DNA of 64,000 bases from the NCBI GenBank assembly GCA_904501885.1, contig CAJGCP010000007.1, forward strand, positions 1-64,000, written 5' to 3'. The notes below the pieces were generated by a model that saw only the letters and a program-made list of their open reading frames with translations, was not told the DNA's origin and did no database searches. The position numbers and the translations under genes are program-made. Shown piece after piece: positions 23,161 through 32,205 of the stretch. The stretch comes from an uncultured Acetatifactor sp. Lineage in GTDB: Bacteria > Bacillota > Clostridia > Lachnospirales > Lachnospiraceae. Each line of letters opens with the position of its first letter. Position 1 is the stretch's first letter.

Positions 23161-24054
23161 ATGGGAAATGGCAATATCTTTGATGTGAAACATTTTGCCG
23201 TGCACGATGGACCGGGTATCCGCACTACCGTATTTTTCAAGGGTTGTCCCCTAAGATGCATCTGGTGCCATAACCCGGAGAGTATTTCGATGGAAAAGCA
23301 ACTGGGATTTTTGTCTCATAAATGTGTGCGCTGTGGCAAATGTGTGACAGTCTGTCCGCAGGGTGCACATTACATAGATGAAAAGGGGCAACATAAATTT
23401 GACAGAAATAAATGTGTTGCCTGCGGAACATGTGTGAGTGCCTGTTATGCCAAGGCGTTGACCCTGTATGGAAAACAAGTAGAAGTGGCGGAGTTGGTGG
23501 ACGAATTATTGGAAGATAAAGATTTTTATGATTCTTCCAATGGCGGCGTGACTCTTTCCGGAGGTGAGTGCCTGATGCAGGCAGAATTTTGTACAGAACT
23601 TTTGCACTGTTTGAAAGAGCAGGGGATACATACTGCGGTGGATACTTGCGGGTTTGTGCCCAGGGAAACTTTGGACAAGGTGATACCTTTTACAGATGTA
23701 TTCCTTTATGATATGAAGGCGGTGGATGAGGAGGTACATCTGACCTGTACGGCGCGTCCCAATGGGGTGATTTTGGAAAATCTGCGTTATCTTGATGAAA
23801 AAGGATGTAAGATAGAAATCAGAATTCCCTTCGTGCCGGGATGGAACCATGGACAGATAGAAAAGATGGCAGAAATTTTGCACGGTTTAACAAATGTGGT
23901 TGGCGTGAGAGTATTACCATATCACAATTATGCCGGCACCAAATATCGTTCGCTGGATATGCAAGATACTTTACCGGAACAAATTCCCACAGATGAGGAA
24001 TTGAAGCAGGCAAAGGACATTCTTCGCGAATATGGAATGACCGTTCTGGATTAA
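23161..24054 (+). CDS. Glycyl-radical enzyme activating protein (radical SAM)
   Basis: This 297-residue protein carries the radical SAM cluster motif FKGCPLRCIWCHNPES near the N-terminus. An inserted ferredoxin-like domain follows with two four-Cys sets (CVRCGKCVTVCPQG and CVACGTCVSACYAKA), as in activases of PFL2-type enzymes. SNGGVTLSGGECLMQ and LYDMKAVDEEVH are typical downstream motifs. It uses S-adenosylmethionine to place the glycyl radical on its partner. I chose ATG 23161, spaced 6 bp from GGAGG; ATG 23155 is too close. It is the only activase seen for the two enzymes upstream. A terminator follows. Confidence 0.95.
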   Translation: MGNGNIFDVKHFAVHDGPGIRTTVFFKGCPLRCIWCHNPESISMEKQLGFLSHKCVRCGKCVTVCPQGAHYIDEKGQHKFDRNKCVACGTCVSACYAKALTLYGKQVEVAELVDELLEDKDFYDSSNGGVTLSGGECLMQAEFCTELLHCLKEQGIHTAVDTCGFVPRETLDKVIPFTDVFLYDMKAVDEEVHLTCTARPNGVILENLRYLDEKGCKIEIRIPFVPGWNHGQIEKMAEILHGLTNVVGVRVLPYHNYAGTKYRSLDMQDTLPEQIPTDEELKQAKDILREYGMTVLD

Positions 24055-24077
24055 ATTAGAGAAGCATAGAGAAATGA

Positions 24078-24110
24078 AGCGCAGAGAGAATTTAACTCTC
24101 TGCGCTTTTA
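24078..24110 (+). terminator. Terminator of the GRE cluster
   Basis: AGCGCAGAGAG (24078-24088) pairs with CTCTCTGCGCT (24096-24106), followed by TTTT. It separates the catabolic cluster from the dgt-dnaG-rpoD genes. Confidence 0.85.
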
Positions 24111-24161
24111 AAAAGGAAATTGTCTTTTATTGCAGAATATAATAAGTAGGAGGGTACCATC

Positions 24162-25166
24162 ATGATAATCAGAGAACGATTGGAGCAATGGGAGCGGGAC
24201 CATTTGAGTCCTTATGCAACCTTAAGCGTGAATTCCAAAGGAAGAGCAAAAGAGGAAGAACCCTGTGACATCAGACCGGTGTTTCAAAGGGATAGAGATA
24301 GAATTATACACTGTAAAGCATTCCGGAGGCTGAAGGATAAAACCCAGGTGTTTTTGGTGCCGGAGGGAGATCATTATCGCACCCGCTTGACCCATACCCT
24401 GGAAGTGGCGCAGACCGCCAGAACCTTAGCTAAGGCGCTGCAGTTGAATGAGGAATTGGCAGAGGCCATTGCTCTGGGGCACGACTTGGGTCATACTCCC
24501 TTTGGACATGCCGGAGAAAGAGCACTCAATAGAATCTGTCCTTTGGGCTTTGAACATAGCAGACAAAGTGTCCGCACCGTAGAACGATTGGAAAAGCGCG
24601 GACAGGGATTGAATCTTACGGTAGAGGTAAGGGATGGTATTATGAATCATCAGACTTCCGGAGAACCTTTTACCCTGGAGGGGAAAATTGTTCGTATTTC
24701 CGATAAGATTGCCTATATCCATCACGATATGGATGATGCAGTGCGGGGCGGTATTTTGAGGGAAGAAGATGTGCCTGTGGCCATTCGGGAAGTCATCGGC
24801 AGTTCCACCGGTGAGCGGTTGGATCATTTCATCCATGACGTGGTGACCACCAGTATGGGACGGGATGATATTGTGATGTCTCCGGCAGTTGGGAAAGCCA
24901 TGAAGGATATGCGGGAATTTATGTTTGAAAATGTATATCTGAATCCGGTGGTCAAAAAGGAAGAAAGCAAGGCGGAAATGTTGATGGAGACACTGTATCA
25001 GCACTATATGCAGAACATTGACGACCTTCCTGAAGAGTTTCTGTCTTTGATTGCCCAGGGAGATGACAGAGAGCAGGTGGTATGCGATTATGTGGGAGCC
25101 ATGACGGACCGGTTCGCCATTGCAAAATATGAGGAATTATACATACCCAAATCCTGGTCGTTGTAA
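24162..25166 (+). CDS. dgt: dGTP triphosphohydrolase-like HD-domain protein
   Basis: This 334-residue protein has the HD-type metal site: HTLEVAQTARTLAKAL and GHDLGHTPFGHAGER, then later KIAYIHHDMDDA. It fits the short Gram-positive type of deoxyguanosine triphosphate triphosphohydrolase, which splits dNTPs into deoxynucleosides and triphosphate. AGGAGGG lies ahead of the ATG. It stands 42 bp before dnaG; the order dgt-dnaG-rpoD is common in Clostridia and ties nucleotide pools to replication and transcription. Substrate preference beyond dGTP is not predictable. Confidence 0.93.
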   Translation: MIIRERLEQWERDHLSPYATLSVNSKGRAKEEEPCDIRPVFQRDRDRIIHCKAFRRLKDKTQVFLVPEGDHYRTRLTHTLEVAQTARTLAKALQLNEELAEAIALGHDLGHTPFGHAGERALNRICPLGFEHSRQSVRTVERLEKRGQGLNLTVEVRDGIMNHQTSGEPFTLEGKIVRISDKIAYIHHDMDDAVRGGILREEDVPVAIREVIGSSTGERLDHFIHDVVTTSMGRDDIVMSPAVGKAMKDMREFMFENVYLNPVVKKEESKAEMLMETLYQHYMQNIDDLPEEFLSLIAQGDDREQVVCDYVGAMTDRFAIAKYEELYIPKSWSL

Positions 25167-25208
25167 GGCCAGGAAAATGCAGAGTGTTGAAAGTATAGTG
25201 AGGTAGAA

Positions 25209-26981
25209 ATGTACTACTCAGATGAATTAGTAGAAGAAATCAGATCCAGAAGCGATATCGTGGATGTGGTTTCCGGATATGTGAAATTACAGAAAAAAGG
25301 TGCCAATCACTGGGGATGCTGTCCCTTTCATAGTGAGAAGACGCCCTCCTTTGCAGTCAATGGGAACAAGCAGATGTATCATTGTTTCGGATGCGGCGCA
25401 GGTGGCAATGTGTACACCTTTATTATGAATTATGAGAATCATACCTTTCCTGAAGCGGTGAAGATGTTGGCTGATAGGGCAGGCGTACAGATTCCGGAGC
25501 CGGAAATCAGTGAAGAGGCCAAAAAGCGCGAGAGTAGAAAAACCCGTCTGTTGGAGGTCAATAAGGAAGCAGCGAAATTCTTTTATTATCAACTTCGTTC
25601 TCCCAGAGGTGAAACCGGGCAGCAGTATTTCAAGAGAAGAATGCTGACCGAGGAGACCATGGGCAGGTTTGGCTTGGGATATGCAGGAAAAAATGGTGCA
25701 GAACTGGTGCAGTATTTGAGAAGCAAGGGCTTTGAAGATGACATCATCAAGGATGCGGGACTGGCAAGTCACTCTGAAAAGTACGGTCTGACCAGCCAAT
25801 TTTGGAATCGTGTGATGTTTCCCATACAGGATAGCAATCATCGGGTCATAGGATTCGGCGGGCGCGTATTGGGAAATGGGGAACCCAAGTATTTAAACTC
25901 CCCTGAGACTCAAGTGTTTGACAAACGTAGAAACCTATATGGATTGAATTTTGCCCGGACAAGCCGCAGCGGCAACATCATTCTCTGCGAGGGATATATG
26001 GATGTGATCGCCATGCATCAGGCGGGATTTACTCAGGCAGTGGCATCCTTGGGAACAGCATTTACGCCGGAGCAAGCCAACATCCTGAGACGATATACGG
26101 ATAGCGTGTTGATTGCCTATGATAGCGATGGAGCGGGTACCAAGGCGGCGCTAAGGGCTGTGGGTATCCTACGGGATGCGGGGCTTTCCGCCAAAGTGAT
26201 CAATATGAGCCCCCACAAAGATCCGGACGAGTTTATGAAGGCAGAAGGAAAAGAGGCCTTCGAAGAGCGCATCAAGAATGCAGAGAATAGCTTCTTCTTT
26301 GAAATACGCATTTTAGAGCGGGATTACGATATGAAGGACCCGGAGGAAAAGACAAAATTCCACCAGCAGATTGCCCGGAAACTTTGTGAGTTTTCGGAGG
26401 ATGTGGAACGGGACAATTACCTCCAGGCGGTGGCCCAGAAGTATTTTATCGGTATTGAGAATCTGCGCAAACTGGTGATGCGGGAAGCAGGAAAGATTGG
26501 GCTGGCCAAGCCTGTGGAACAGCCCAGGACCCTTACAAAGAATAAAAATTCCAAAGAAGAGAATGCCAAAAGAGACCAGAGGCTGTTGATTACATGGATA
26601 ACGGACCAGCCTGATTTATACGGTAAGATAAAAAGATATATTACCCCCAAAGATTTCACAGAAGAATTATATCGGACTGTAGTGGAGCGCTTGTTTGCCG
26701 ATTTAGAGCAGGGAGTGTTCAATCCGGCGGGCATCATTAGTATGTTTGAGGACCCGAAGGAGCAGGAAGAGGCGGCAAGTCTTTTTAACACCAATCTACC
26801 GGAATTGGAAACCACAGCAGAGCGGGAAAAGGCATTTCGTGACATTTTGCTTTCGGTGAAAAAAAGTAGTTATGAATACTATGTGACGAAAATGGGAAGT
26901 GAAATGGATGCTCTGACGCAGGTGGTTGCCGGCAAGAAGGCACTGGAAGAACTGGCGAAAACGCATATTTCTTTAGAATAA
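25209..26981 (+). CDS. dnaG: DNA primase
   Basis: This 590-residue protein has the primase domain order: CHC2 zinc finger at the N-terminus (CCPFHSEKTPSF and YHCFGCGAGGN), catalytic core with TOPRIM motifs (VILCEGYMDVIAMHQ-like and LIAYDSDGAGTKAAL) and a C-terminal helicase-binding region (about 440-590). It makes RNA primers for lagging-strand synthesis and should bind DnaB. Length is typical. It lies between dgt and rpoD, the conserved macromolecular-synthesis arrangement. No internal anomaly is seen. Confidence 0.98.
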   Translation: MYYSDELVEEIRSRSDIVDVVSGYVKLQKKGANHWGCCPFHSEKTPSFAVNGNKQMYHCFGCGAGGNVYTFIMNYENHTFPEAVKMLADRAGVQIPEPEISEEAKKRESRKTRLLEVNKEAAKFFYYQLRSPRGETGQQYFKRRMLTEETMGRFGLGYAGKNGAELVQYLRSKGFEDDIIKDAGLASHSEKYGLTSQFWNRVMFPIQDSNHRVIGFGGRVLGNGEPKYLNSPETQVFDKRRNLYGLNFARTSRSGNIILCEGYMDVIAMHQAGFTQAVASLGTAFTPEQANILRRYTDSVLIAYDSDGAGTKAALRAVGILRDAGLSAKVINMSPHKDPDEFMKAEGKEAFEERIKNAENSFFFEIRILERDYDMKDPEEKTKFHQQIARKLCEFSEDVERDNYLQAVAQKYFIGIENLRKLVMREAGKIGLAKPVEQPRTLTKNKNSKEENAKRDQRLLITWITDQPDLYGKIKRYITPKDFTEELYRTVVERLFADLEQGVFNPAGIISMFEDPKEQEEAASLFNTNLPELETTAEREKAFRDILLSVKKSSYEYYVTKMGSEMDALTQVVAGKKALEELAKTHISLE

Positions 26982-27041
26982 GGTGATATTAAAATAGACA
27001 AGATGAGGGAAAGTACCCCACAGGAAGGATGGAAAATTACA

Positions 27042-28151
27042 ATGGATGAAAACATGATGGCGAAATTTCAAGAAAAGGTGAAAGCACTTCTTGCGATGGC
27101 GAAGAAGAAAAAGAACGTGTTGGAATACACGGAAATCAGTGAATTCTTCGCAGATATGCCTTTGGAAGAAGACCAATTCGAGAAGATTATGGAAATGCTG
27201 GAGCAAAACGGAGTGGATGTTTTGCGAATCCAGGAGACAGACGATGTGGACGAGGAATTCGTACCCTCCGAAGAAGATGATGTGGATATGGAGAATTTGG
27301 ATTTGACCATTCCCGACGGCATCAGCATCGAGGATCCGGTACGTATGTATCTGAAAGAAATCGGTAAAGTGCCTTTGTTGTCAGCAGAAGAAGAGATAGA
27401 ATTGGCACAGAGAATGGAGCAGGGCGACCAGGAGGCAAGAAAGCGTTTGGCAGAGGCTAACCTTCGTTTGGTAGTCAGCATCGCAAAGAGATATGTTGGC
27501 CGGGGAATGTTGTTTCTGGATTTGATTCAGGAAGGTAACTTAGGTTTGATCAAAGCGGTAGAGAAGTTTGACTACCGTAAGGGTTATAAATTCTCCACAT
27601 ATGCTACATGGTGGATTCGCCAGGCAATCACCAGAGCCATTGCGGACCAGGCAAGAACCATCCGTATTCCTGTGCACATGGTGGAGACCATTAACAAATT
27701 GATTCGCGTCAGCAGACAGCTGTTGCAAAAATTGGGAAGAGAGCCGTCCCCTGAGGAAATCGCAGAAGAGATGGGTATGCCTCCCGAGAAGGTGCGCGAG
27801 ATTTTGAAGATCAGTCAGGAACCGGTTTCTATGGAAACCCCTATCGGTGAAGAGGAAGATAGCCATTTGGGCGATTTTATTGAGGATGATAATGTACCTG
27901 CGCCTGCAGAGGCAGCCGCATTTGTACTTTTGAAGGAACAGTTGGTAGAAGTTTTGGGTACCCTTACTGACAGAGAGCAAAAGGTGCTGAGACTTCGATT
28001 TGGTCTAGATGACGGACGTGCACGCACCTTGGAAGAGGTAGGTAAGGAGTTCAATGTTACCCGTGAGCGTATCCGCCAGATCGAGGCAAAGGCATTGAGA
28101 AAGCTGCGTCACCCCAGCCGCAGCAGAAAGTTGAAGGATTTCTTGGATTGA
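27042..28151 (+). CDS. rpoD: RNA polymerase primary sigma factor (sigma-A/RpoD)
   Basis: This encodes 369 residues. Region 1.1 (about 1-75) and an acidic linker precede region 1.2 ([15 protein letters not shown]), regions 2.1-2.4 ([53 protein letters not shown]), region 3 and region 4 with [21 protein letters not shown] chose the ATG at 27042, with AGGAAGG upstream; another in-frame ATG exists at 27003. It directs transcription of housekeeping genes, and the TTGACA/TATAAT promoters listed here match its specificity. Its stop overlaps the trmK start (TGATG). Confidence 0.98.
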   Translation: MDENMMAKFQEKVKALLAMAKKKKNVLEYTEISEFFADMPLEEDQFEKIMEMLEQNGVDVLRIQETDDVDEEFVPSEEDDVDMENLDLTIPDGISIEDPVRMYLKEIGKVPLLSAEEEIELAQRMEQGDQEARKRLAEANLRLVVSIAKRYVGRGMLFLDLIQEGNLGLIKAVEKFDYRKGYKFSTYATWWIRQAITRAIADQARTIRIPVHMVETINKLIRVSRQLLQKLGREPSPEEIAEEMGMPPEKVREILKISQEPVSMETPIGEEEDSHLGDFIEDDNVPAPAEAAAFVLLKEQLVEVLGTLTDREQKVLRLRFGLDDGRARTLEEVGKEFNVTRERIRQIEAKALRKLRHPSRSRKLKDFLD

Positions 28152-28927
28152 TGAAAGCAGAAAAAGTGATATTGACAAAGAGATTACAAATGATAGCGGA
28201 TATGATTACCATGGGCAATCGTCTGGTAGACGTGGGGTGTGACCATGGATTTCTGCCGTTGTATGTAATACAGCAAGGGATTAGTCCCAGTGCACTTGCG
28301 ATGGATGTCAACCAGGGACCGTTGGAAGCCGCACGCAAAAATGTAGAAGAAGCCGGACTGTCAGAGTGCATTCAGTTACGTATTTCTGATGGATTAAAGG
28401 CATATAATGCCGGAGAGAGCGATACCATGGTATGCGCCGGCATGGGCGGCCCGCTGATGGAAAAGATTCTCACAGAAAGTTTTGATAAGGTTATGGGGTT
28501 GAAGGAGTTGATTTTACAACCCCAATCAGAAATCACCCAGTTCAGACAGTTCCTCCGCAGAAATGGACTGCACATAGTAGAAGAAGATGCAGTGGAAGAG
28601 GAAGGAAAATACTACATTGCCATGAAGGTCATTCCCGGTGCTGGGCAGGAAGGAGAACAGTCCTCCGGCGAATTTATGAATGCGGTAGAAGCAGGTGAGG
28701 AAGAATTGGAGCAGCAGAAATTGTTCGATACTTATGGAGAATGTTTGTTGCGAAGCAAGCATCCTGTGCTGAAAGAATACCTAGAGTTGCAGTTGAAAAA
28801 TTTACAGCAGATCGAAGGTGGCCTGGAACTGCAGGAATCGGAGAAAGCCCTCAGCCGTCTGCCTGAAATTCGGGAGGAAATCGGGTTAGTAGAGAGTGCT
28901 CTATCCTATATTTCTTTTGATGTATAG
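28151..28927 (+). CDS. trmK: tRNA (adenine-22-N1)-methyltransferase family
   Basis: This 258-residue protein begins with the SAM-binding motif of the TrmK family (LVDVGCDHGFLPLYVIQQGI), followed by ALAMDVNQGPLEAARKNV and MVCAGMGGPLMEKIL. The C-terminal half is a helical domain (about 160-258). In Bacillus, TrmK makes m1A at position 22 of tRNAs such as tRNA-Ser. It overlaps rpoD by one base (TGATG) and sits in the position normal for Firmicutes. A Nif3-like gene often follows trmK, but not here. Confidence 0.92.
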   Translation: MKAEKVILTKRLQMIADMITMGNRLVDVGCDHGFLPLYVIQQGISPSALAMDVNQGPLEAARKNVEEAGLSECIQLRISDGLKAYNAGESDTMVCAGMGGPLMEKILTESFDKVMGLKELILQPQSEITQFRQFLRRNGLHIVEEDAVEEEGKYYIAMKVIPGAGQEGEQSSGEFMNAVEAGEEELEQQKLFDTYGECLLRSKHPVLKEYLELQLKNLQQIEGGLELQESEKALSRLPEIREEIGLVESALSYISFDV

Positions 28928-28971
28928 CATCTATTTGTAATACGACATAAATCAGAAAGGATGGTGCCGAT

Positions 28972-30627
28972 ATGATTACAGTTACGATCAGAGAAAAAAC
29001 GCTTCAGGTGGAGCAAGGCACCACGTTTGAAGCAATTGCCGGGATGGTGGCAGAAGAGTATGACGGAATGATTGCCGTAGCGTTGGCCAATGGAAAAATC
29101 CGGGAACTGTTTAAGAAGGTCGTTAAAAATTGTGAGGTGGATTTCTTTACGCTGAGGGATGATGTGGGACATAAGACCTATGTGCGTACGGCATTGATGC
29201 TGTTCTTTAAGGCAGTAAATGATGTCTATGGGCAGCAGGAAGCAATCCACAGCAAAGTGGACTTCACCATCGGCAGAGGCACCTACATTAAGGTCCCGCA
29301 AAGCGTCCCTGTAAATGCACAGTCTGCTCAGGCGATCAAAGAACGCATGCAGGAACTGGTGGCTGCGGATGTTCCTTTTATGAAACGTTCCTATCCCTTG
29401 GACGAGGCGATGGAATTGTTTGCGTCCAAAGGAATGACGGATAAGACAGGATTATTTCGGTATCGTCGTGGCTCCTATGTAAATATTTATGAGATAGAAG
29501 GCTATTACGATTATTATTACGGCTATATGTTGCCCCGTACGGGATATGTGAAATGGTTTGATGTAATTCCCTATGAGAAGGGCTTTATGCTGATGTTGCC
29601 CTCCAAGAGAAAACCGGAAGAGTTGGAAGAGTTTTCGGAAAGACGAAAACTGTTCCAAACCTTGGAAAAGGCGGATTTATGGGGAGAGAAAATCGGTATC
29701 CAGACGGCAGCAGGACTGAATGATGAAATCTGCTTCGGCTCAATGAATGACTTGATTTTGATTCAGGAGGCGGATCAGGAGAGAAGAATCGGGGAGATTG
29801 CCAAGGATATTGTAAGTCGCGGCAATGTGAAATTTGTCATGATTGCGGGTCCTTCCTCTTCCGGAAAAACTACGTTTTCCCACAGATTGTCCATACAGCT
29901 GCGAACCATGGGGAAAAAGCCCCATCCCATTGCGTTGGATGATTATTTTATCAACCGAGACCGGACCCCTAGGGATGAAAACGGAAATATGAATTTCGAG
30001 TGTTTGGAAGCCTTGGATGTGGACCTGTTTAATCAGGACATGACCAGACTCCTGGCAGGAGAGACGGTGGAGTTGCCCACATACAATTTTAAAACAGGGC
30101 AGAGAGAATACCGCGGAAATACAAAGAAATTGGGACAGGACGATATTTTAGTGATTGAGGGAATCCATGGCTTGAATCCTAAGATGAGTTATGCACTCCC
30201 TGATGAGAGCAAGTATAAGGTGTATATCAGTGCCTTGACTACTCTCAATATTGATGTTCACAACAGAATTCCCACCACAGATGGCAGACTGTTGCGCAGA
30301 ATGGTGCGGGATAACAGGACCAGAGGTACGAATCCTCAAGGAACCATACGCATGTGGCCCTCTGTCCGCAGGGGTGAGGAGGAGAATATCTTCCCCTTCC
30401 AGGAAGATGCTGATGCAATGTTTAACTCTGCTCTGATATATGAGTTGGCAGTATTGAAGCCTTATGCGGAGCCCCTGTTATATCAGGTGCCCAAAGATTC
30501 CCCGGAATATTATGAGGCTAAGAGATTATTGAAATTCTTGGAATATTTCTTGAGCATGCCCAGTGAAAGCCTGCCAACCCATTCTATTTGTAGGGAATTT
30601 GTGGGTGGAAGCTGTTTCAATGCGTAA
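28972..30627 (+). CDS. TGS-domain nucleoside (uridine) kinase
   Basis: The 551-residue protein starts with a TGS domain (about 1-60; ITVTIREKTLQVEQGTTFEA) and a threonyl-tRNA-synthetase-like second domain (about 65-200). A P-loop kinase of the uridine kinase/phosphoribulokinase family follows, with GPSSSGKTTFSHRLS at about 293-307, LDDYFINRDRTPRDENG and EGIHGLNP. The fusion is common in Firmicutes and Thermotoga. Expected activity is phosphorylation of uridine or a related nucleoside; the TGS part may sense ligand or RNA. It has its own AGGATGG-like ribosome binding site 44 bp after trmK. rnpB follows. Confidence 0.92.
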   Translation: MITVTIREKTLQVEQGTTFEAIAGMVAEEYDGMIAVALANGKIRELFKKVVKNCEVDFFTLRDDVGHKTYVRTALMLFFKAVNDVYGQQEAIHSKVDFTIGRGTYIKVPQSVPVNAQSAQAIKERMQELVAADVPFMKRSYPLDEAMELFASKGMTDKTGLFRYRRGSYVNIYEIEGYYDYYYGYMLPRTGYVKWFDVIPYEKGFMLMLPSKRKPEELEEFSERRKLFQTLEKADLWGEKIGIQTAAGLNDEICFGSMNDLILIQEADQERRIGEIAKDIVSRGNVKFVMIAGPSSSGKTTFSHRLSIQLRTMGKKPHPIALDDYFINRDRTPRDENGNMNFECLEALDVDLFNQDMTRLLAGETVELPTYNFKTGQREYRGNTKKLGQDDILVIEGIHGLNPKMSYALPDESKYKVYISALTTLNIDVHNRIPTTDGRLLRRMVRDNRTRGTNPQGTIRMWPSVRRGEEENIFPFQEDADAMFNSALIYELAVLKPYAEPLLYQVPKDSPEYYEAKRLLKFLEYFLSMPSESLPTHSICREFVGGSCFNA

Positions 30628-30657
30628 AAGAATGATATATACCTAATGCAAAATAAC

Positions 30658-30686
30658 TTGCAAAGGTTGTATGTAATGGATATAAT
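30658..30686 (+). promoter_or_regulatory. Promoter of rnpB
   Basis: TTGCAA (30658-30663), 17 bp, TATAAT (30681-30686), placing transcription start near 30692. Confidence 0.85.
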
Positions 30687-30691
30687 ACCAA

Positions 30692-31030
30692 CGTGAGTAA
30701 GACAAATGTTCGCGGCTGTAGCAATACAGGTGAGGAAAGTCCGGGCTTCGCAGGGCAGGATGCCGGATAACGTCCGGTGGAGGCGACTCCAAGGATAGTG
30801 CAACAGAAATATACAGCCACTTTGGTGGTAATGGTGGAAGGGCAGTGTAAGAGACTACCGCCTGTCCGGTAACGGACAGGGCATATGTAAACCCCATCCG
30901 AAGCAAGACCAAATAGAAAGCCATAGGTCGGCCCGGCCTGCTTTCAGGTAGGTTGCTTGATGCGATTGGCAACAATCGTACTAGATAGATGAACATTCAC
31001 GACATAACCCGGCTTATCGTTTTGCTCACG
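30692..31030 (+). ncRNA. rnpB: RNase P RNA
   Basis: The ~339-nt RNA carries the universally conserved segments: GAGGAAAGTCCGGGCT near the 5' end, ACAGAAA with the following TATACAGCC, GGTAAGAGACTACCGC, and the 3' GACATAACCCGGCTTAT. Ends are set by the pairing of CGTGAG (30692) with CTCACG (to 31030), which closes helix P1. It is the catalytic RNA that removes 5' leaders from precursor tRNAs. Its own promoter (TTGCAA-17-TATAAT) and a strong terminator bracket it. Layout looks like the ancestral A type, which I have not verified by a full fold. Confidence 0.97.
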
Positions 31031-31031
31031 A

Positions 31032-31085
31032 AAAAAGTCCCCATAATGCATTGTGTAGTAACACAGCGCATTATGGGGACTTTTT
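31032..31085 (+). terminator. Terminator of rnpB
   Basis: An 18-bp perfect stem: 31032-31049 (AAAAAGTCCCCATAATGC) with 31068-31085. The A-rich 5' arm also makes it usable for the minus-strand hydrolase gene. Confidence 0.9.
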
Positions 31086-31126
31086 GATTCGATAGTAAAC
31101 ATGCCTGCTGTAAACCACAGAGGATG

Positions 31127-32059
31127 TTATTTTTTCCATTGTTTTTGTATAAAACTTAGGACGGCTTTTTGATATCGTTCCGGTGCTACCATATAGCATA
31201 ATCCATGGTCTGCCTCCGGCACCACTTCCAATGTAATTAGGTCGGGGCAAGCCTCCTTGATTTTTTTGCTCATTTCACAGGGAACGAAGCCATCTGCCTG
31301 TCCGTGAAACAATAAAACGGGAATGCGGTTCTGCCTTAGGGCAGTGATTACGGTGCATTCCTCCAGGGCGAACCCGCCAAAGAGAAGAGCACCTAACCAT
31401 ACAAAAGGATACACTAATTTGGCAGGGAAATGCAAATCCCTACACACCTTCTGGATGATTTCTTTGGGGGAGGAGAAGGGACAGTCCGCCAGAATGCCCA
31501 CCACATTTTCCGATAGGCCTAAGCTTGTGGACATAAGTACGGTGGATGCTCCCATGGATAATCCCCATAGGAATACAGGGGTATCTGCACCGAAAGTTTC
31601 TTTTATAAATTCCAGCCAGGTCAGCACGTCGAAGCGTTCCTTGATGCCGAAGGAGATGGTTCTTCCCTGGCTTTTGCCGTGGGCGCGTTGATCTGTTAAT
31701 ATCACATTGTGTCCAAGAGAGAGTGCTAATTTGCCACCGCCACAGGAATCCAAAAAGGCATTGCTTTTATAGCCGTGAAACATCAGGTGTACCGGGGTAC
31801 TTTTCTGTCCCTGATAGAGCCGACCAAACAGCTTCAATCCGTCGTGGGAAAGTACACTGCACTCCGTACAGGGCAAGGCTTTCATGTCGGCTACGCATTG
31901 CCGAATGGTTTCCATATGAGGTTTGTATGCCTCACCCGAAGGAAGTTCGTTTAATTCCGCCCCTGGCGTAGGCGCCTGAAAGGCAGTTTTATATGCATAA
32001 AAAGAGCCTAAGATAATGAAGAAAATTAGCATTAGGAATAGTAGTAAAGTAATATGCAT
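31127..32059 (-). CDS. Membrane-anchored alpha/beta hydrolase
   Basis: This 310-residue protein starts with a hydrophobic anchor (about 3-25), so the catalytic domain is probably outside. The hydrolase fold shows the oxyanion region MFHGYKSNA, ILTDQRAHGKSQG, nucleophile elbow WGLSMGAS with Ser168, and a late Asp/His region (LLFHGQADGFVP and EADHGLCY). It resembles the YqkD/FrsA-like group of clostridial serine hydrolases. Substrate unknown; esters or acyl groups are plausible. Transcribed leftwards towards the rnpB terminator, divergent from the MATE gene 146 bp away. Confidence 0.88.
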   Translation of the reverse strand: MHITLLLFLMLIFFIILGSFYAYKTAFQAPTPGAELNELPSGEAYKPHMETIRQCVADMKALPCTECSVLSHDGLKLFGRLYQGQKSTPVHLMFHGYKSNAFLDSCGGGKLALSLGHNVILTDQRAHGKSQGRTISFGIKERFDVLTWLEFIKETFGADTPVFLWGLSMGASTVLMSTSLGLSENVVGILADCPFSSPKEIIQKVCRDLHFPAKLVYPFVWLGALLFGGFALEECTVITALRQNRIPVLLFHGQADGFVPCEMSKKIKEACPDLITLEVVPEADHGLCYMVAPERYQKAVLSFIQKQWKK

Positions 32060-32133
32060 ATGACACCTCTATAGAATAATTAGTAGGACTGATGTATGTA
32101 TTGTAGAACAAGAATAACACAGTTATTTCATGA

Positions 32134-32163
32134 TTGCAAACAGCAGGTTGCTTATGATATAAT
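32134..32163 (+). promoter_or_regulatory. Promoter of the MATE gene
   Basis: TTGCAA (32134-32139), 18 bp, TATAAT (32158-32163), 42 bp upstream of the ATG. Confidence 0.6.
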
Positions 32164-32205
32164 AGCCTTTGCTTTATTTGAGAATAATAATCGGAGAGAT
32201 GATAA

